NCBI GenBank assembly: GCA_030621105.1
Contig: JAUXIH010000064.1
Coordinates: forward strand, 1-6,304
Direction: 5' to 3'
Source of the DNA: Dehalococcoidia bacterium
GTDB lineage: Bacteria > Chloroflexota > Dehalococcoidia > GIF9 > AB-539-J10
Length of the DNA stretch: 6,304 bases
The notes beneath the pieces were generated by a model. That model was not told the DNA's origin. It did not search any database and saw nothing but the letters and a program-made list of their open reading frames with translations. Positions within the stretch are counted from its first letter, which is position 1. Each line of letters starts with the position of its first letter. A program made the position numbers and the translations under genes. Positions 4,951 through 6,304 of this stretch are shown one piece after another.

Positions 4951-5241
4951 TTAAACCCCCTCAAATAAATTAATTTTCTGCCCCGGTTTCAGGCTGACTA
5001 TGGCCTTCTTCCACCGGCTGCCCGTGATCTGCCCACGGCCAACTCTCCTGGTCTTCCCAGGAAGTGTAATCACATTAACCTTTACCACATTTACCTTAAA
5101 CATCTGCTCCACCACTTGCTTAATCTGAGGCTTGGTAGCCTTACGGCCGACCTCAAAGACATACCTGGAATCCTCCTGAAGCTCGGTGGCCTTCTCCGTG
5201 ATTAACGGGCGCCGCAAGATTTCATAAAGCTGCATCTGCAT
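4951..5241 (-). CDS. rplW: 50S ribosomal protein uL23 (L23)
   Basis: uL23 sits at the exit of the polypeptide tunnel, where trigger factor and the signal recognition particle dock. The 96-residue product has the conserved opening YEILRRPLITEKAT, the helix KPQIKQVVEQMFKV, and the basic rRNA-binding hairpin around residues 62-82 with RRVGRG and WKKAIVSL. Glu16 in LITEK corresponds to Glu18 of the E. coli protein, the known trigger-factor contact. Two ATGs are possible, residues 1 (5239-5241) and 3 (5233-5235). AAGGAGA lies about 11 bases before the first, which I chose; family members often start at the equivalent of the second. The gene begins 4 bases after the rplD stop. Its last codons hold the ribosome binding site of the small gene that follows. 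Confidence 0.97.
   Translation of the reverse strand: MQMQLYEILRRPLITEKATELQEDSRYVFEVGRKATKPQIKQVVEQMFKVNVVKVNVITLPGKTRRVGRGQITGSRWKKAIVSLKPGQKINLFEGV
4956..4962 (-). promoter_or_regulatory. Ribosome binding site of the bS22-like gene
   Basis: GAGGGGG on the minus strand lies within the last codons of rplW, with 6 bases between it and the TTG at 4947-4949. This spacing is near optimal. It is one of the main reasons to treat the short frame as translated and to prefer this TTG over the one at 4962-4964. Confidence 0.75.
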
Positions 5242-5245
5242 AAGC

Positions 5246-5878
5246 CTAGTTGTCTCCTTCTCCCCAGATTCGCTCTATGCTCTGCACTGCAGACACGGTA
5301 AGCAACAATATTTTGTAACCTGTCAAGTCTAAGATATTGATTGTCGGCGCAGGGATAACCTTAACGCCGACTAAGTTGCCAACTGATCTGGCCACGCCTG
5401 GTTCTACCACACCAGTAATGACCAGGACTCTGGAGTCTACGCCAAGGGCAGACAATATGTCAACCATCCCTTTGGTCCTGGGCTGAGGAAAATCAAAGTC
5501 CTCAAACACCTTCATTTCCCCGTCTTTTAGCTTGGCTGACAGGACACATTTCAGCGCCAAGCGCCGCATCTTCCGGGGCATCGCCTGGTGGTATGAGCGC
5601 GGCTTAGGCCCAAACGCCACCCCTCCCCCTCGCAACAGGGGGGACTTGATGTCACCCCTGCGAGCCCTGCCCGTATGCTTCTGGGCAAAAAGCTTTCTGG
5701 TACTCCCTCTAACCTCTCCCCGGGTCTTGGTAGACGCAGTCCCCTGGCGTTCATTTGCCCTCTGTCTCACCACTGCCTGATGAACCACAGCCTCGTTGAA
5801 CGGCAGGCCGAAGATGTCCTCCCGCAGTTCTATCTTCTCGACAGCGTCTCCCTCTCTATTATAAACCGGAACCTGCAT
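5246..5878 (-). CDS. rplD: 50S ribosomal protein uL4 (L4)
   Basis: uL4 binds 23S rRNA early in assembly, and its extended loop lines the narrow part of the peptide exit tunnel together with uL22. The 210-residue product has the usual family length. The arginine-, lysine- and glycine-rich tunnel loop spans about residues 42-95, with QGTASTKTRGEVRGS, TGRARRGDIKSP and RGGGVAFGPKPRSY. The globular alpha/beta domain fills the rest and ends with IERIWG. Most homologues read QKGTGRAR in the loop; this one reads QKHTGRAR (residues 66-73), a small deviation. The ATG start lies 4 bases after the rplC stop, with only a weak purine-rich binding site (GAGAG), so translation may be coupled to rplC. In gammaproteobacteria L4 represses its own operon. 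The sequence here shows no evidence for or against that. Confidence 0.98.
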   Translation of the reverse strand: MQVPVYNREGDAVEKIELREDIFGLPFNEAVVHQAVVRQRANERQGTASTKTRGEVRGSTRKLFAQKHTGRARRGDIKSPLLRGGGVAFGPKPRSYHQAMPRKMRRLALKCVLSAKLKDGEMKVFEDFDFPQPRTKGMVDILSALGVDSRVLVITGVVEPGVARSVGNLVGVKVIPAPTINILDLTGYKILLLTVSAVQSIERIWGEGDN

Positions 5879-5882
5879 TTTC

Positions 5883-6304
5883 TTATACTCTCTTAATAGT
5901 CAATAATGCACCCCTGCCTCCAGGGACAGCCCCTTTAAGTAACAATAAATTACGTTCAGAGTTAGCATCCACGACCTTCAGGCAGCGTACCGTTGTCCTG
6001 GCAGCCCCCATATGCCCTGCCATGCGCATCCCCTTAAACACCCTGCTGGGATAGGTGCCAGACCCGATGGAGCCGGGAGCACGATGCCTGTCAGATTGAC
6101 CATGTGTCTTCGGCCCCCCCGCAAAGTGATGGCGTTTAACCACACCAGCAAAACCTTTGCCTTTGGACACACCACACACATCAACACTATCCCCCACCTT
6201 GAGAAAACTGACATCCACCCTGTCCCCTCGAGATATCTCAGCAACATCTCCCACAGGGAACTCACGGAGATAACGAAAGTCCCCGATACCCTTAAGATGG
6301 CCCT
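5883..6304 (-). CDS. rplC: 50S ribosomal protein uL3 (L3), 5'-truncated by window edge
   Basis: uL3 is an early-assembling large-subunit protein whose long loop reaches towards the peptidyl transferase centre. The window holds the C-terminal 139 residues, and the reading frame stays open to the window edge. The first visible residues are GHLKGIGDFRYLREF, the family's segment just before its central barrel. The loop follows, with KTHGQSDRHRAPGSIG and VFKGMRMAGHMG, and the gene ends at TAA. The GTG at 6252-6254 looks like a possible start but is an internal valine, because the conserved L3 sequence continues upstream of it. Roughly the first 70 residues are missing if the protein has its usual length of a little over 200. 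The stop lies 4 bases before the rplD start. Identity is certain; only the N-terminus is unseen. Confidence 0.97.
   Translation of the reverse strand, partial: GHLKGIGDFRYLREFPVGDVAEISRGDRVDVSFLKVGDSVDVCGVSKGKGFAGVVKRHHFAGGPKTHGQSDRHRAPGSIGSGTYPSRVFKGMRMAGHMGAARTTVRCLKVVDANSERNLLLLKGAVPGGRGALLTIKRV

Noticed and set aside
4962..4964. Upstream TTG as the start of the bS22-like gene
   Set aside because: It would add MRGFN before the conserved MGSV-like start and would place the GAGGGGG binding site downstream of the start codon.
5551..5754. Minus-strand frame of 67 codons inside rplD
   Set aside because: It is an out-of-frame shadow of the well-conserved uL4 tunnel-loop region.
6252..6254. GTG as the start of rplC
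   Set aside because: Conserved uL3 sequence (GHLKGIGDFRYLREF) continues upstream in the same frame to the window edge, so this is an internal valine.
5978..6265. Second minus-strand frame of 95 codons overlapping rplC
   Set aside because: It is an out-of-frame shadow of uL3 with no recognisable features.

Overview
The whole window is one tightly packed ribosomal-protein operon read from the minus strand: the middle and end of the S10 cluster followed by the start of the spc cluster. In transcription order (high to low coordinates) it holds rplC (5' end cut off by the window edge), rplD, rplW, a very small gene that standard gene calling tends to miss, rplB, rpsS, rplV, rpsC, rplP, rpmC, rpsQ, rplN, rplX, rplE, the zinc-type rpsN (rpsZ) and rpsH. 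A good ribosome binding site lies at the low-coordinate edge, probably for rplF just outside. Gene order is the canonical bacterial one. Spacing is 1 to 21 bases or a short overlap, no terminator or internal promoter is evident, and nothing sits on the plus strand.

The most interesting element is in the only sizeable gap, the 117 bases between rplW and rplB. It contains a 31-residue, strongly basic reading frame (4854..4949, minus). It starts with TTG one base after the rplW stop and has a GAGGGGG ribosome binding site 6 bases upstream. The peptide begins MGSV and contains KISKHHHKKLLKRTR. It matches, from memory, the small ribosomal protein bS22 (AURKAIP1/COX24, mS38-type domain) known from mycobacterial ribosomes. 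Its place inside the S10 operon suggests it is made together with the core ribosomal proteins. A small hairpin directly behind it would hold the rplB ribosome binding site in its loop.

The organism is a bacterium. It has a four-cysteine uS14 and a four-cysteine uL24, a moderate base composition and frequent non-ATG starts: GTG for rplN, rplP and rplV, and TTG for rpsC and the bS22-like gene. My impression of the protein sequences is Chloroflexota, perhaps Dehalococcoidia-like, but this is only an impression; placement needs a phylogeny of these proteins.

All products go to the ribosome. uL3, uL4, uL23, uL2, uL22, uL16, uL29, uL14, uL24 and uL5 build the large subunit. uS19, uS3, uS17, uS14, uS8 and the putative bS22 build the small subunit. 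Co-transcription and closely spaced or overlapping stop/start sites fit translationally coupled, stoichiometric production.
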